DNA of 64,000 nucleotides from Bradyrhizobium erythrophlei (GCF_900129505.1 NZ_LT670818.1:4621001-4685000), one strand, 5' to 3'; shown: positions 9,202-18,502, numbered from the stretch's first letter. The notes: generated by a model from the sequence alone, not told the origin. Program-made: numbers and translations.

Positions 9202-10041
9202 TTGAAACAGCAACAATTCGGCAGCGGTGGCCCGCAAGTGTCCGTGATCGGGCAGGGCACCTGGTACATTGATCGCGGCGATCGCACGCGCGCGGTCGCG
9301 GCATTGCGGCGGGGCATCGATCTCGGCATGACCCATATCGACACCGCCGAGATGTACGGCGACGCCGAACTTGTGATTGCGGAGGCCATCGCCGGGCAGC
9401 GCGATGATGCCTTCCTGGTCTCGAAGGTGTTGCCGAGCAACGCCTCGCGGCGCGGCACCGTCACCGCCTGCGAGCGCTCGCTCAAGCGGCTGAACACCGA
9501 CCGGCTCGATTGCTATCTGCTGCATTGGCGCGGATCGTATCCGCTAGCCGAAACCGTCGCCGCGTTCGAGCAGCTGGTTGGTGCCGGAAAGATCCGCTCC
9601 TGGGGCGTCAGCAATTTCGATGTTGAGGATCTCGACGAACTGCTCGTGGTCGCAGGCGAAGGCAAGATCGCCTGCAATCAGGTGCTCTATCATTTGAAGG
9701 AACGTGCGATCGAGCACGCGGTGATTCCATGGTGCAAGCAGCACGGCACGGCGGTGGTGGCCTATTCGCCGTTCGGCCACGATGATTTTCCTGGTCCGCA
9801 AAGCAAGGGCGGCGCGGTGCTGCAGACGGTTGCCAAGGCGCATGGCGCCTCGCCGCGCCAGGTCGCGCTGGCTTTCCTGACGCGCGAGCCCGAGCTGTTT
9901 GCGATTCCAAAAGCCTCAAGCGAGCAGCACGCCGCCGACAATGCGGCGGCCAGCAGGCTTGTGCTCGGCGCCGACGACATCGCGGCCCTCGACAAGGCCT
10001 TTCCGCGCGGACCTAAGCCGCGCGGCCTGCCGATACTGTAG
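9202..10041 (+). CDS. Aldo/keto reductase
   Basis: NAD(P)H-dependent oxidoreductase of about 279 residues with a TIM-barrel fold. The catalytic tetrad is visible as D47, Y52, K75 and H108, and the C-terminal cofactor-binding segment appears in FAIPKASS. An in-frame ATG at 9166 lies inside the preceding palindromic repeat. I prefer the TTG at 9202, which has AGAGGT seven bases upstream and gives the usual family N-terminus (MKQQQFGSGGPQVSVIGQGT). It follows the SMP-30 gene and may act on the same sugar. The substrate is not determinable. Confidence 0.87.
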   Translation: MKQQQFGSGGPQVSVIGQGTWYIDRGDRTRAVAALRRGIDLGMTHIDTAEMYGDAELVIAEAIAGQRDDAFLVSKVLPSNASRRGTVTACERSLKRLNTDRLDCYLLHWRGSYPLAETVAAFEQLVGAGKIRSWGVSNFDVEDLDELLVVAGEGKIACNQVLYHLKERAIEHAVIPWCKQHGTAVVAYSPFGHDDFPGPQSKGGAVLQTVAKAHGASPRQVALAFLTREPELFAIPKASSEQHAADNAAASRLVLGADDIAALDKAFPRGPKPRGLPIL

Positions 10042-10215
10042 CGCACACGGTCTCTGACGAATTGTTTCAGCATCGGCAGCGAGTTGCCGGTGCGGCGTGC
10101 CGTCGCGCCCGATCGCGCATATCGGCTGCCTGTTTTCGGGCCTTGTCTGTCCGGGCCGATTATCGTTTTTTAGCGGCTCGCCCGATTCGACTGATTTCAT
10201 CGCCCGAGTTCCGCC

Positions 10216-11205
10216 GTGACCCCGCCACCCGCCGCAGCCGCCAGGCTGGACAGTGCCGCATCGCCTCTGCCTGAGAAGAAATCGGCCAAGCGTACCGCGC
10301 CGGCGCGCGCCGACCGGCCGTTTCGCGGCATCGCGCTGATCCTGGCGTCGACGGTGTTTCTCGGCGCGTCCGACGTCACCGCGAAATATCTGTCGGCGAC
10401 GCTGCCCTCGATCGAGATCGCGTGGATCAGGTTTGTCGTGTTCGCGCTGATCATGTCGCCGGCGATGCTGCCGGGCTCGCCGCTGTTTGCACTGCACTCG
10501 CAGCGGCCGGGTTTTCAATTGATGCGCGGCGTCGCGCTGCTGGGTTCGTCGCTGTTCTTCATTTCGGGCTTGCGGTTTCTGCCCATCGCGGAAGCCTCCG
10601 CCACCGGTTTCGTCTCGCCGCTGTTCGTCACGGCGCTGTCGATCGTGTTTCTCGGCGAGCGCGTCGGCGCGCGCCGCTGGATCGCGACCGCGCTCGGCCT
10701 GATCGGCGTGCTGGTCATCCTGCGGCCGGGCTCGGGCGCGTTTCATCCCGCGGCGTTCTTCCCGATCGTCTCGGCGCTGGCCTGGGCCTGCACGCTGGTC
10801 ATGACGCGGATGATGAGCGGCAAGGAACATGCGCTGACCACCATGACCTATTCGTCGATCGCGGGCGTTGGCGTGCTGTGCGTGCTGGTGCCGTTCGTCT
10901 GGGTCGCGCCGAGCTGGCACGATATCCTGTTCGGGATTGTCATCGGTGTCGCCTCGACCGCGGGGCAGTGGATCGTGGTGCTCGCGTTCCGCTATGCCGA
11001 TGCTTCGGTGCTGGCGCCGTTTTCCTACACCCAATTGTTGTGGGTCTCGATCCTCGGTTTCGTCATTTTCGGCGAGGTGCCGGATATCTGGACCGTGACC
11101 GGCGCCGTCTTCATCGTCGGCAGCGGCCTCTACACCGCGCACCGCGAGCGTATCAGGCGCTCGCAGCTGTTGGCGCTGGACGGGGAATTGTCGCCCAATC
11201 CCTGA
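10216..11205 (+). CDS. DMT-superfamily (EamA) transporter
   Basis: Integral membrane protein of 329 residues with two EamA repeats and about ten transmembrane helices, beginning with a 35-residue polar, Ala/Pro-rich cytoplasmic tail. Typical DMT sequence is visible: EIAWIRFVVFALIM in the first repeat, FLGERVGARRWIATALGLIGVLVI at the end of it, and FGEVPDIWTVTGAVFIVGSGLY at the end of the second. By family it exports small metabolites such as amino acids. The start is GTG with no strong ribosome-binding site, so the N-terminal tail could be shorter. It is probably monocistronic: a repeat follows and the next gene converges. Confidence 0.86.
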   Translation: MTPPPAAAARLDSAASPLPEKKSAKRTAPARADRPFRGIALILASTVFLGASDVTAKYLSATLPSIEIAWIRFVVFALIMSPAMLPGSPLFALHSQRPGFQLMRGVALLGSSLFFISGLRFLPIAEASATGFVSPLFVTALSIVFLGERVGARRWIATALGLIGVLVILRPGSGAFHPAAFFPIVSALAWACTLVMTRMMSGKEHALTTMTYSSIAGVGVLCVLVPFVWVAPSWHDILFGIVIGVASTAGQWIVVLAFRYADASVLAPFSYTQLLWVSILGFVIFGEVPDIWTVTGAVFIVGSGLYTAHRERIRRSQLLALDGELSPNP

Positions 11206-11249
11206 AGGCAGTTCGCTTTACTGATCGCGGAAGCTTTTCGTTGCCGCGA

Positions 11250-11317
11250 AATGGATTGCTTCGCGGAGCCTGTCATCGGGCGGCGCTTTGCGCCGACCCG
11301 TTGGCTCGCCATGACGA
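11250..11317. repeat. Degenerate palindromic intergenic repeat
   Basis: The stretch contains cggcgctttgcgccg as a tight hairpin. It also has gcctgtcatcggg and acccgttggctcgccatgac, which are close to parts of the repeats at 9127 and 17338. It separates two convergent genes and may terminate both. Confidence 0.6.
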
Positions 11318-11354
11318 TGGGTCCGAGGCAGCGACCGCGGCTACGCGCCAGTCT

Positions 11355-11816
11355 TCACACCGGCAGCGCGATCGAGTACTTTACCTGGCTGAGCGCAAAA
11401 CTCGACTCGATCGAGGCGATGCCGTCGAGGCGGGTGAGCTTGTTCTTCAGGAACGCCTCATACGACGAGAGGTCGGCCGCCACGACGCGCAGGAGATAGT
11501 CACGATTGCCGGTCATCAGGTAGCATTCCAATACCTCGTCCCATTTCGAGATCGCCTTGGCGAAGCGGTTGAGGTCTTCCTCCTTCTGCCGCGCCAGCTT
11601 GATCGAGATGAACACGCTCACGTGGAGCCCCAACGATTTCTGGTCGACGGTGGCGATATAGCGGGCGATGACGCCGCGCTCTTCCATCAGCTTGACGCGG
11701 CGGTGGCACGGCGACACCGACAGCCCGACCTTGTCGGCGAGCTCCTGCATGGTGGTGCGGCTGTCGGTCTGCAGGATGCCGAGGATTTTGCGGTCGATAG
11801 CGTCCAGGCTGTGCAT
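11355..11816 (-). CDS. Lrp/AsnC family transcriptional regulator
   Basis: DNA-binding regulator of 153 residues: an N-terminal winged helix (residues 5-60, DRKILGILQTDSRTTMQELA then LSVSPCHRRVKLMEERGVI) and a C-terminal RAM ligand-binding domain (about 65-145). The open frame extends 73 residues further upstream, but MHSLDAIDRKIL is the normal Lrp beginning. It diverges from the E1/transketolase-like gene across a 142-base region with A/T-rich candidate sites, so it probably controls that gene and itself. The pairing resembles mdeR-mdeB of Pseudomonas putida, where an Lrp-type regulator governs methionine catabolism; the effector here is unknown. Confidence 0.9.
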   Translation of the reverse strand: MHSLDAIDRKILGILQTDSRTTMQELADKVGLSVSPCHRRVKLMEERGVIARYIATVDQKSLGLHVSVFISIKLARQKEEDLNRFAKAISKWDEVLECYLMTGNRDYLLRVVAADLSSYEAFLKNKLTRLDGIASIESSFALSQVKYSIALPV

Positions 11817-11846
11817 TGGGATGAACTCGGATTTCAGGGGAGACCA

Positions 11847-11899
11847 TTGGTAATTTATCCCAAAAATCGCGGGTATGTCGCGATAATTTGAGATTTTTG
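11847..11899. promoter_or_regulatory. Candidate Lrp-binding region in divergent promoter
   Basis: Two TAATTT cores at 11851 and 11884 are 33 bases apart, about three helical turns, each followed by an A/T-rich run (CCCAAAAAT and GAGATTTTT). Lrp-family proteins favour A/T-rich sites repeated on one helix face. The assignment rests on position and composition only. Confidence 0.35.
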
Positions 11900-11958
11900 C
11901 CGAAGCCCCAAGCGTTAACATCCGGTATCGTCCACCGTGCCCTCCGGGGAGTGCCGTC

Positions 11959-14325
11959 ATGCCGATCGAGCCCGCACGCCTTGAAATGCTGTCCGCGCTG
12001 GCGCGCAAGGTCCTGTGGCTGTCGTCCTGGACCATCCATCACGCCAATCACATCCGCCCCAACAGCGACGGCCTCAAGGTCGGCGGGCACCAGGCCTCTT
12101 CGGCCTCGCTCGCCACCATCATGTCGGCACTGTATTTCTCGGTGCTGCGGCCCGAGGACCGCGTCGCGGTGAAGCCGCATGCGAGCCCGGTGTTCCACGC
12201 CATCCAGTATCTGTTCGGGCGGCAGACCCGCGACAAGCTGGAAAATTTCCGCGGCTACAAGGGCGCGCAATCCTATCCGTCACGCACCAAGGACACCGAC
12301 GATGTCGATTTCTCCACCGGTTCGGTAGGTCTCGGCGTGGCGCAGACCTTGTTCGCCTCGCTGGTGCAGGACTACGTCAAGGCGCATGGCTGGATGAAGA
12401 ACCGCCCCGAGGGGCGGATGATCGCGCTGGTCGGCGACGCCGAGATGGACGAGGGCAATATCTTCGAGGCGCTGCTGGAGGGCTGGAAACACGGCCTGCG
12501 CAACACCTGGTGGGTGGTCGACTACAACCGCCAGAGCCTCGACGCGGTGGTGCGCGAAGGGCTGTGGGAGAAGTTCGAATCCATGTTCCGCAATTTCGGC
12601 TGGGACGTGGTGATCGTGAAATATGGCCGGCTGATGCAGGCGGCGTTCGCCGAGCCCGGCGGCGAGGCGCTGAAACGCTGGATCGACGCCTGCCCGAACG
12701 CGATGTACGCGGCGCTGTGTTTCCAGGGCGGGGCCGCCTTCCGCAAGCATCTGCGCGACGAGATCGGCGACCAGGGCGCGGTGTCGCAACTGATCGACAA
12801 GCGCAGCGACGACGAACTGCTGGCGCTGATGTCCAATCTCGGCGGCCACGACATGGCCAGCATGATCGAAGCGTTTGAATCCATCGATCACGACCGCCCG
12901 GTCTGCTTCATCGCCTACACCATCAAGGGCATTGGCCTGCCGTTCCAGGGCCACAAGGACAACCATGCCGGATTGATGACGGTTGCGCAGATGGAAAAGT
13001 GGCGCAGCGCGCAGAACATCCGCCCCGGTCACGAGTGGGAAAAGTTCGAGGGGCTGTCGCAGCAGCCTGAGGTACTGGAGGCATTTCTCGGCGAAGTGCC
13101 GTTCAACCGCGACGATCGGCGCCGGCTGAGCGCGCCTGTCATCGAGGTGCCCGAGCGGCTTTCGTTCGCGCCCGCGCCTGTTATGGCGACCCAACAGGGT
13201 TTTGGGCTGGTGCTCAACGAACTGGCGCGCGGCGATAGCGAACTGGCCTCGCGCATCGTCACCGCCTCGCCCGACGTGACGGTGTCGACCAATCTCGGCG
13301 CCTGGGTCAACCGCCGCGGGCTGTTCGCGCGCGCCGAAAAGGCCGATCTGTTCCGCAGTGAAAAAATTCCTTCGACCTTCAACTGGGATTTTTCGCCCAA
13401 GGGACAGCACATCGAACTCGGCATCGCCGAGATGAACCTGTTCATCCTGATGTCGGCGTTGGGGCTGTCGCATCAGATCAACGGCGCGCGGCTGCTGCCG
13501 ATCGCGACCCTGTACGATCCCTTCATCGAGCGCGGCCTGGATGCGCTGAACTACGCCTGTTACCAGGATGCGCGCTTCATGGTGGCGGCGACGCCGTCGG
13601 GCATCACGCTGTCGCCGGAGGGTGGGGCGCATCAGTCGATCGCGACGCCCCTGATCGGCATGGCGCAGGATGGGCTAAGCTCGTTCGAGCCCGCCTTTGT
13701 CGACGAACTCGCCATCATCATGGGCTGGGGATTTGCCCATATGCAGCGCGAAAGCGGCGAGGGCGGTTCGGTCTATTTGCGGCTGTCGACCCGCAGCATC
13801 GAACAGCCGCAGCGGATGATGACGCCTGACCTGCAGAAGGGCATCACCGACGGCGCTTATTGGTTGCGCAAACCCGGACCGAACGCCGAAGCCGTGATCG
13901 CCTATACCGGCGCGGTCGCGCCGGAAGCGATCGAGGCGGTCGGATTCATCGGCGAAAGCAGGCGGGACGTCGGCCTCTTGGCGATCACATCGGCCGACCG
14001 GCTGCATTCCGACTGGACCGCGGCACGCAAACTGCGCCGAGATCGCCGGGGACTGGCCCATCTCAGCCATATCGAAAAACTGCTGGCGCCGCTGCCGCGC
14101 GACTGCGGCATCGTCACCGTGATCGACGGCCATCCGGCAACGCTCGGCTGGCTCGGCAGCGTCCGCGGCCATCGCGTCGAGGCGCTCGGGGTCGAACATT
14201 TCGGCCAGACCGGCACGATTTCCGACCTCTACCGCCACCACGGCATCGACGCCAATGCCATCATCGATGCGGCCGAAAGCCTCACCGCCGGCGCCCCGGT
14301 AAGGCACCGGAAAATGGCGGTGTAG
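11959..14325 (+). CDS. AceE/MdeB-like 2-oxoacid dehydrogenase E1 (transketolase fold)
   Basis: Thiamine-diphosphate enzyme of 788 residues with both halves of a homodimeric pyruvate dehydrogenase E1/transketolase. The TPP motif starts at GDAEMDEGNIFEALL (near residue 156) and ends at the Asn of VVDYNRQSLD about 30 residues later. A transketolase pyrimidine-binding domain follows (KGQHIELGIAEMNLF near 480), then a C-terminal domain. It is shorter than AceE (about 890 residues) and lacks a lipoyl domain; no E2 or E3 gene is near. From established knowledge, P. putida mdeB is an E1 homologue next to an Lrp-type regulator (mdeR) and methionine gamma-lyase (mdeA), acting on 2-oxobutyrate. The divergent Lrp gene here fits that pattern but mdeA is absent. 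A branched 2-oxoacid or a transketolase reaction remain possible. Confidence 0.82.
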   Translation: MPIEPARLEMLSALARKVLWLSSWTIHHANHIRPNSDGLKVGGHQASSASLATIMSALYFSVLRPEDRVAVKPHASPVFHAIQYLFGRQTRDKLENFRGYKGAQSYPSRTKDTDDVDFSTGSVGLGVAQTLFASLVQDYVKAHGWMKNRPEGRMIALVGDAEMDEGNIFEALLEGWKHGLRNTWWVVDYNRQSLDAVVREGLWEKFESMFRNFGWDVVIVKYGRLMQAAFAEPGGEALKRWIDACPNAMYAALCFQGGAAFRKHLRDEIGDQGAVSQLIDKRSDDELLALMSNLGGHDMASMIEAFESIDHDRPVCFIAYTIKGIGLPFQGHKDNHAGLMTVAQMEKWRSAQNIRPGHEWEKFEGLSQQPEVLEAFLGEVPFNRDDRRRLSAPVIEVPERLSFAPAPVMATQQGFGLVLNELARGDSELASRIVTASPDVTVSTNLGAWVNRRGLFARAEKADLFRSEKIPSTFNWDFSPKGQHIELGIAEMNLFILMSALGLSHQINGARLLPIATLYDPFIERGLDALNYACYQDARFMVAATPSGITLSPEGGAHQSIATPLIGMAQDGLSSFEPAFVDELAIIMGWGFAHMQRESGEGGSVYLRLSTRSIEQPQRMMTPDLQKGITDGAYWLRKPGPNAEAVIAYTGAVAPEAIEAVGFIGESRRDVGLLAITSADRLHSDWTAARKLRRDRRGLAHLSHIEKLLAPLPRDCGIVTVIDGHPATLGWLGSVRGHRVEALGVEHFGQTGTISDLYRHHGIDANAIIDAAESLTAGAPVRHRKMAV

Positions 14326-14333
14326 TTATCGAC

Positions 14334-14456
14334 TCGTCGCCCCGGCGAAGGCCGGGGCCCATACCCGCGGCGGCCGTTGTCTCTCAACGGTGGCGGACAC
14401 TTCCTTTAACAACCGACATCGGTGGTTATGGGCCCCGGCCTTCGCCGGGGCGACGA
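14334..14456. repeat. Palindromic intergenic repeat, 30-bp perfect arms
   Basis: Arms at 14334-14363 and 14427-14456 are exact reverse complements over 30 bases, built on gccccggcgaaggccgggg, and enclose a 63-base loop. Each arm is itself a hairpin. It lies just after the E1 stop and is the same class as the repeats at 16130 and 28098 (ggacccata edge). Confidence 0.9.
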
Positions 14457-14616
14457 ATTGATCGTCTTGCGCATCTCACCATATCAACTTTATATGTAGC
14501 GTTCGCCGCAATGCGGCATCCCGTATATGGCGGGTTCAATTATCAGGCGTTTCGTGCGAGGATGCTTGCCGAACGCCCGTTCCCACATCCATTACCCCCG
14601 AAATAAGAGGTTTACG

Positions 14617-16047
14617 ATGGTCAACCGCATGCAATTCTACATCGATGGCGCCTGGGTCGATCCCGTCGTCAAGAAGTCCACGCCCGTCGTCAATCCCGCG
14701 ACCGAAGAGGCGATGTATGAGATTGCGCTCGGCTCCAAGGCCGACGTCGACAAGGCGGTGGCCGCCGCGCGCCGCGCTTTCGAGACTTTTTCGCAGACCA
14801 GCCGCGAGGAGCGGGTGGCGCTGCTTGCGAAGATCATCGAGGTCTACAAGACCCGCATGAAGGACATCGGCGCCGCCGTCTCCGACGAGATGGGCGCGCC
14901 GCTGCCGATGGCGGAGAAGCTGCAGGCCGGCGCCGGCCTCGGCCACCTCGCTTCCACTTTGGAAGTGCTCAAGAACTATCATTTCGAGGAGCCGTGCGGC
15001 TCCGCGGTGGTGCTGCGCGAACCCGTCGGCGTCATCGGCATGATCACGCCCTGGAACTGGCCGCTGAACCAGATCGCCTGCAAGGTTGCGCCCGCGCTCG
15101 CCGCCGGCTGCACCATGATCCTGAAGCCTTCCGAATTCACGCCGTCGTCGGCCCTGATTTTCGCGGAAATCCTCCATGAAGCCGGCGTGCCGAAGGGCGT
15201 GTTCAACCTGATCAACGGCCTCGGCCCCGAGGTCGGCGCCGCCATGGCCGAGCATCCGAACATCGACATGATCTCGTTCACCGGCTCGACCCGCGCCGGC
15301 GTCGATGTCGCCAAGCGCGCGGCACCCACCGTCAAGCGCGTCAGCCAGGAACTCGGCGGCAAGTCGCCTAACGTCATTCTCGAAGGCGCCGACCTCGCCA
15401 AGGCCGTCACCGGCGGCGTGATGCACATGTTCAACAATTCCGGACAGTCGTGCAACGCACCGTCGCGGATGATCGTGCCGCTGTCGAAAATGAAGGAAGT
15501 TGCCGCGATCGCCAAGGGCGTGGCCGACAAGACCAAGGCCGGCGATCCCCGCGCCGAGGGCACAACCATCGGCCCGGTCGTGTCCCGCATCCAGTGGGAC
15601 AAGATCCAGAAGCTGATCCAGAAGGGCATCGAGGAAGGTGCCACGCTAGTCGCGGGCGGCCCCGGCCTGCCGGAAGGCGTCAACAAGGGCTTTTATGTGC
15701 GTCCGACGATCTTCGCCGATGTCACCAACGACATGACCATCGCGCGCGAGGAAATCTTCGGGCCGGTATTGACGATTCTCGGCGCCAAGGATGAGGAAGA
15801 CGCCGTCAAGATCGCCAACGACACCCCCTACGGTCTCGCCGGTTACGTCTCCGCCGACACCGTGGAAACCGCCCGCAAGGTCGGCCGCCGGATCCGCGCC
15901 GGCAACGTCAACCTGCAGGGCGTGCCCAACGATCGCACCGCGCCGTTCGGCGGCTACAAGCAGTCCGGCAACGGCCGCGAATGGGGCAAATACGGTCTGG
16001 AAGAATATCTCGAGGTCAAGGCGGTCGCGGGTTACAACGCGGCGTAA
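14617..16047 (+). CDS. Aldehyde dehydrogenase family protein
   Basis: NAD(P)+-dependent aldehyde dehydrogenase of 476 residues. The catalytic Cys is C279 (NNSGQSCNAPSRM) and the general base is E245 (SQELGGKSP); the coenzyme loop FTGSTRAG is near 225 and TPWNWPL near 147. The start at 14617 follows AAGAGG nine bases upstream; an open frame extends 30 codons further without a ribosome-binding site. It stands between the E1-like enzyme and a block of sugar-acid genes. It could oxidise 2-oxoglutarate semialdehyde, the last step of the oxidative uronate and pentonate routes, but the active-site sequence does not settle this. Confidence 0.9.
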   Translation: MVNRMQFYIDGAWVDPVVKKSTPVVNPATEEAMYEIALGSKADVDKAVAAARRAFETFSQTSREERVALLAKIIEVYKTRMKDIGAAVSDEMGAPLPMAEKLQAGAGLGHLASTLEVLKNYHFEEPCGSAVVLREPVGVIGMITPWNWPLNQIACKVAPALAAGCTMILKPSEFTPSSALIFAEILHEAGVPKGVFNLINGLGPEVGAAMAEHPNIDMISFTGSTRAGVDVAKRAAPTVKRVSQELGGKSPNVILEGADLAKAVTGGVMHMFNNSGQSCNAPSRMIVPLSKMKEVAAIAKGVADKTKAGDPRAEGTTIGPVVSRIQWDKIQKLIQKGIEEGATLVAGGPGLPEGVNKGFYVRPTIFADVTNDMTIAREEIFGPVLTILGAKDEEDAVKIANDTPYGLAGYVSADTVETARKVGRRIRAGNVNLQGVPNDRTAPFGGYKQSGNGREWGKYGLEEYLEVKAVAGYNAA

Positions 16048-16129
16048 GTTTTACGTATGGTGCAGCGCCGGGACGGATGAAAATCCGCCCCGGCGTTTTT
16101 GTTTTTCGGGAAGCGTCAACAAATTCGGT

Positions 16130-16247
16130 GTCGTCCCTGCGAAAGCAGGGACCCATACGCCGCGGCTTATCCGTAACGCGATGTGGCAGTCACCTTCCGC
16201 AACAATACAGGCCGGTGACTATGGGTCCCTGCTTTCGCAGGGACGAC
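16130..16247. repeat. Palindromic intergenic repeat, 28-bp perfect arms
   Basis: Arms at 16130-16157 and 16220-16247 are perfect reverse complements (core tccctgcgaaagcaggga) around a 62-base loop. It lies between convergent genes and shares the acccata edge with the repeat at 14334. Confidence 0.9.
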
Positions 16248-16280
16248 AGCGGTGATTGTTTCGCCGGGACGACATCATAA

Positions 16281-17249
16281 CTATCCCCCCAACGCGCCTT
16301 GCGTGTTCACATACAGCGCATAGATCGACTGGCTCGCGGCCATGAACAGCCGGTTGCGCTTCAAGCCGCCGAAGCAGAGATTGGCGCAACGCTCGGGCAG
16401 CGCGATGCGGCCGATCATCACGCCGTCGGGCGCGAACACCACGACGCCGTCGAGTTCGGGATCGCCCATGCCCCAGCCGCACCATAGATTGCCGTCGATA
16501 TCGGCCCGCATGCCGTCGGGCGTGCCCGGACCGGCGTCGACGAACACGCGCTTGTTGATGATCTTGTCGCCGCCGGCTGCGACGTCATAAGCGAGGATCT
16601 TGCGGGTCGGCACGCCGCGGGATTCGATAATGTAGAGGATTTTTTCGTCTGGCGAGAAGCACAGCCCGTTCGGACCCAAAATGCCTTCGGCGACGATGCT
16701 GGATTTTCCGGTCTGGCCGTCGATCCGGTAGACGTTCATGTCGATTTCGGACTCCGCCACATAGCCCTCGTAATTGCCGAGCAGGCCGAACACGGGATCG
16801 GTGAACCAGATCGAGCCGTCTGATTTCACGATGACATCGTTCGGCGCGTTTAGCCGCTTGCCCTCGAAGGAATCCATCAGCACCGTGATCGAACCGTCAT
16901 ATTCGGTTCTGATGACACGCCGCCCGCCATGCTCGCTGGTGACCAGCCGTCCCTGGCGGTCGCGGGTGTTGCCGTTGGCGAAATTCGAGGGCTTGCGGAA
17001 CACGCTGACCGCGCCCGTTTCCTCTTCCCATTTGAGAATGCGCTGGTTGGGGATGTCGCTGCACAGGAGATAGCGGCCGTCGCCGAACCACACCGGTCCC
17101 TCGGCCCAGCGCAACCCCGTGGTCAGCCGTTCCACCGCCGACAGTTTCAGCCAGTATTTTTCGAAGCGCGGATCGAGCGCGTGGATCGCCGGATCCGGGT
17201 AATAGGTCGCCGGCTGCCAGCCGCCGCGCGGGGATTTTACTTCCGACAT
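16281..17249 (-). CDS. SMP-30/gluconolactonase family protein
   Basis: Predicted lactonase of 322 residues and a second, longer member of the beta-propeller family in this window. Signatures: GLRWAEGPVWFGDGRYLLCS with the metal-binding Glu near residue 49, NAPNDVIVKSDGSIWFTDP near 135, GPNGLCFSPDEKILYI near 190 and TPDGMRADIDGNLWC near 245. No signal peptide is seen. Its neighbours are a uronate dehydrogenase, a sugar-acid dehydratase and an aldehyde dehydrogenase. Opening the aldaro-lactone made by the uronate dehydrogenase would be a natural role. That pathway placement is inference from context. Confidence 0.85.
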   Translation of the reverse strand: MSEVKSPRGGWQPATYYPDPAIHALDPRFEKYWLKLSAVERLTTGLRWAEGPVWFGDGRYLLCSDIPNQRILKWEEETGAVSVFRKPSNFANGNTRDRQGRLVTSEHGGRRVIRTEYDGSITVLMDSFEGKRLNAPNDVIVKSDGSIWFTDPVFGLLGNYEGYVAESEIDMNVYRIDGQTGKSSIVAEGILGPNGLCFSPDEKILYIIESRGVPTRKILAYDVAAGGDKIINKRVFVDAGPGTPDGMRADIDGNLWCGWGMGDPELDGVVVFAPDGVMIGRIALPERCANLCFGGLKRNRLFMAASQSIYALYVNTQGALGG

Positions 17250-17337
17250 TTGCTGTTCTCGTTGTTGTCTGAATTCCTCACCAGTCTTGGTTTGCTATCA
17301 CCGCCTTATTGCGGCGGCAAGCAGGTCTACTTTACGG

Positions 17338-17475
17338 TCGTCATCACCCGCGAAAGCGGGTGAACCAGTATTCCACCAGCGCCTGCGATGGAGCCGAGAG
17401 GCCGCGGCGTACTACATGCCCGGTGGAGCCTGTCATCGGGCTCGCCGAAGGCGAGACCCGGTGGCGGGCATGACA
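17338..17475. repeat. Composite palindromic repeat
   Basis: Contains the hairpin cacccgcgaaagcgggtg, then a second hairpin gggctcgccgaaggcgagaccc inside gcctgtcatcgggctcgcc. The second part recurs in inverted orientation at 25592. The repeat fills much of the 312-base gap between the SMP-30 and uronate dehydrogenase genes; no promoter could be picked out with confidence. Confidence 0.75.
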
Positions 17476-17561
17476 ATGGTATTTGTGTTGGGAGGCTTGC
17501 GCTTGCCGCACCGCCGTCAGCGCGCCATACTCTCTTCAACGCGATCAAAACGAGGGACGAA

Positions 17562-18380
17562 ATGCCACGCATATTGATGACCGGCGCATCGGGGGGAATC
17601 GGAACGAGCCTGCGCAAGCTTTTGCCGCCGATCTATCCGGACCTTTTGTTGAGCGACGTGAAGGCGCCCGCCGATCTCGGAAACGACGAAAAATTCAAGG
17701 CGGCCGAGCTGTCGGATCTCGCGCAGGTCGAGGCGATCTGCGAAGGCGTCGACGGCATCCTGCATTTCGGCGGCTATTCGGTCGAAGGCCCCTGGGACAA
17801 CATCCTGCAGTCCAACATCATCGGCTGCTACAATCTGTTCGAGGCCGCCCGCAAGAAGGGCGTCAGGCGCGTCGTGTTCGCGTCGTCGAACCATGCGGTG
17901 GGATTTTATCCCAGGCATCACCGGATCGGAACCGACGTCACCGCGCGCCCCGACAGCCGTTACGGCGTCAGCAAGGTGTTCGGCGAAGCCGTCGGCGCGC
18001 TCTATGCCGACAAGCATGGGCTTGTGGTGACATGCCTTCGAATTGGCAATTTCGGCGACAAGCCGCTGGATCACCGCAGGCTTTCGATCTGGCTCAAGCC
18101 GGAGGATCTGGTGCAGCTGTGCCGGATCGGGCTCGATCATCCCGATATCCATTTCGAGATCTTCTACGGTGCCTCCTACAACGAGCGCTCGTGGTGGGAC
18201 AACCACCGCGCCCACGACCTCGGCTATCGCCCCACCGGTAGGGCTGAGGATTTCCGCGAGCACGCCTTTGCCGAGCAGGCGAAGCTCGGGCCCGATCCGG
18301 TCGGCGATTTTTATCAAGGCGGCACATTCTGCGGCATGGAGTTCGACGGCGACTTGAGCAAGATCATCGACTGGAAATGA
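17562..18380 (+). CDS. udh: NAD-dependent uronate dehydrogenase (SDR family)
   Basis: Extended short-chain dehydrogenase/reductase of 272 residues, predicted to oxidise a hexuronate (galacturonate or glucuronate) to its aldaro-lactone. The nucleotide-binding motif TGASGGIG is at residues 7-14, and the catalytic triad is S108/S109, Y134 and K138 (YGVSK). Sequences such as FGDKPLDHRRLSIWLKPEDLV and the NERSWWDNHRAHDLGYRP region match the uronate dehydrogenase branch rather than general epimerases. The start at 17562 puts the glycine motif at the usual place. Neighbouring lactonase, dehydratase and TRAP importer genes support a sugar-acid pathway. Confidence 0.8.
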   Translation: MPRILMTGASGGIGTSLRKLLPPIYPDLLLSDVKAPADLGNDEKFKAAELSDLAQVEAICEGVDGILHFGGYSVEGPWDNILQSNIIGCYNLFEAARKKGVRRVVFASSNHAVGFYPRHHRIGTDVTARPDSRYGVSKVFGEAVGALYADKHGLVVTCLRIGNFGDKPLDHRRLSIWLKPEDLVQLCRIGLDHPDIHFEIFYGASYNERSWWDNHRAHDLGYRPTGRAEDFREHAFAEQAKLGPDPVGDFYQGGTFCGMEFDGDLSKIIDWK

Positions 18381-18388
18381 CAATCGCT

Positions 18389-18497
18389 GTCATTCCGGGG
18401 CGTGCGAAGCACGAACCCGGAATCTCGATGACGTTTGCACTGTTTTTTCGTTACCTCGAGATTCCGGGTCTGGTCCTTCCGACCATCCCGGAATGAC
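18389..18497. repeat. Palindromic intergenic repeat
   Basis: Outer arms gtcattccggg... and ...cccggaatgac pair. The left arm carries an internal gcgtgcgaagcacg hairpin, and cgagattccgggt lies in the right arm. It lies between the convergent udh and gntR genes, where a bidirectional terminator would be useful. Confidence 0.8.
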
Positions 18498-18502
18498 GCG
18501 GC

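Noticed and set aside
12280..13632. 450-codon antisense frame across the E1-like gene
   Set aside because: Sense strand has complete thiamine-enzyme motifs; the antisense product has no family features.
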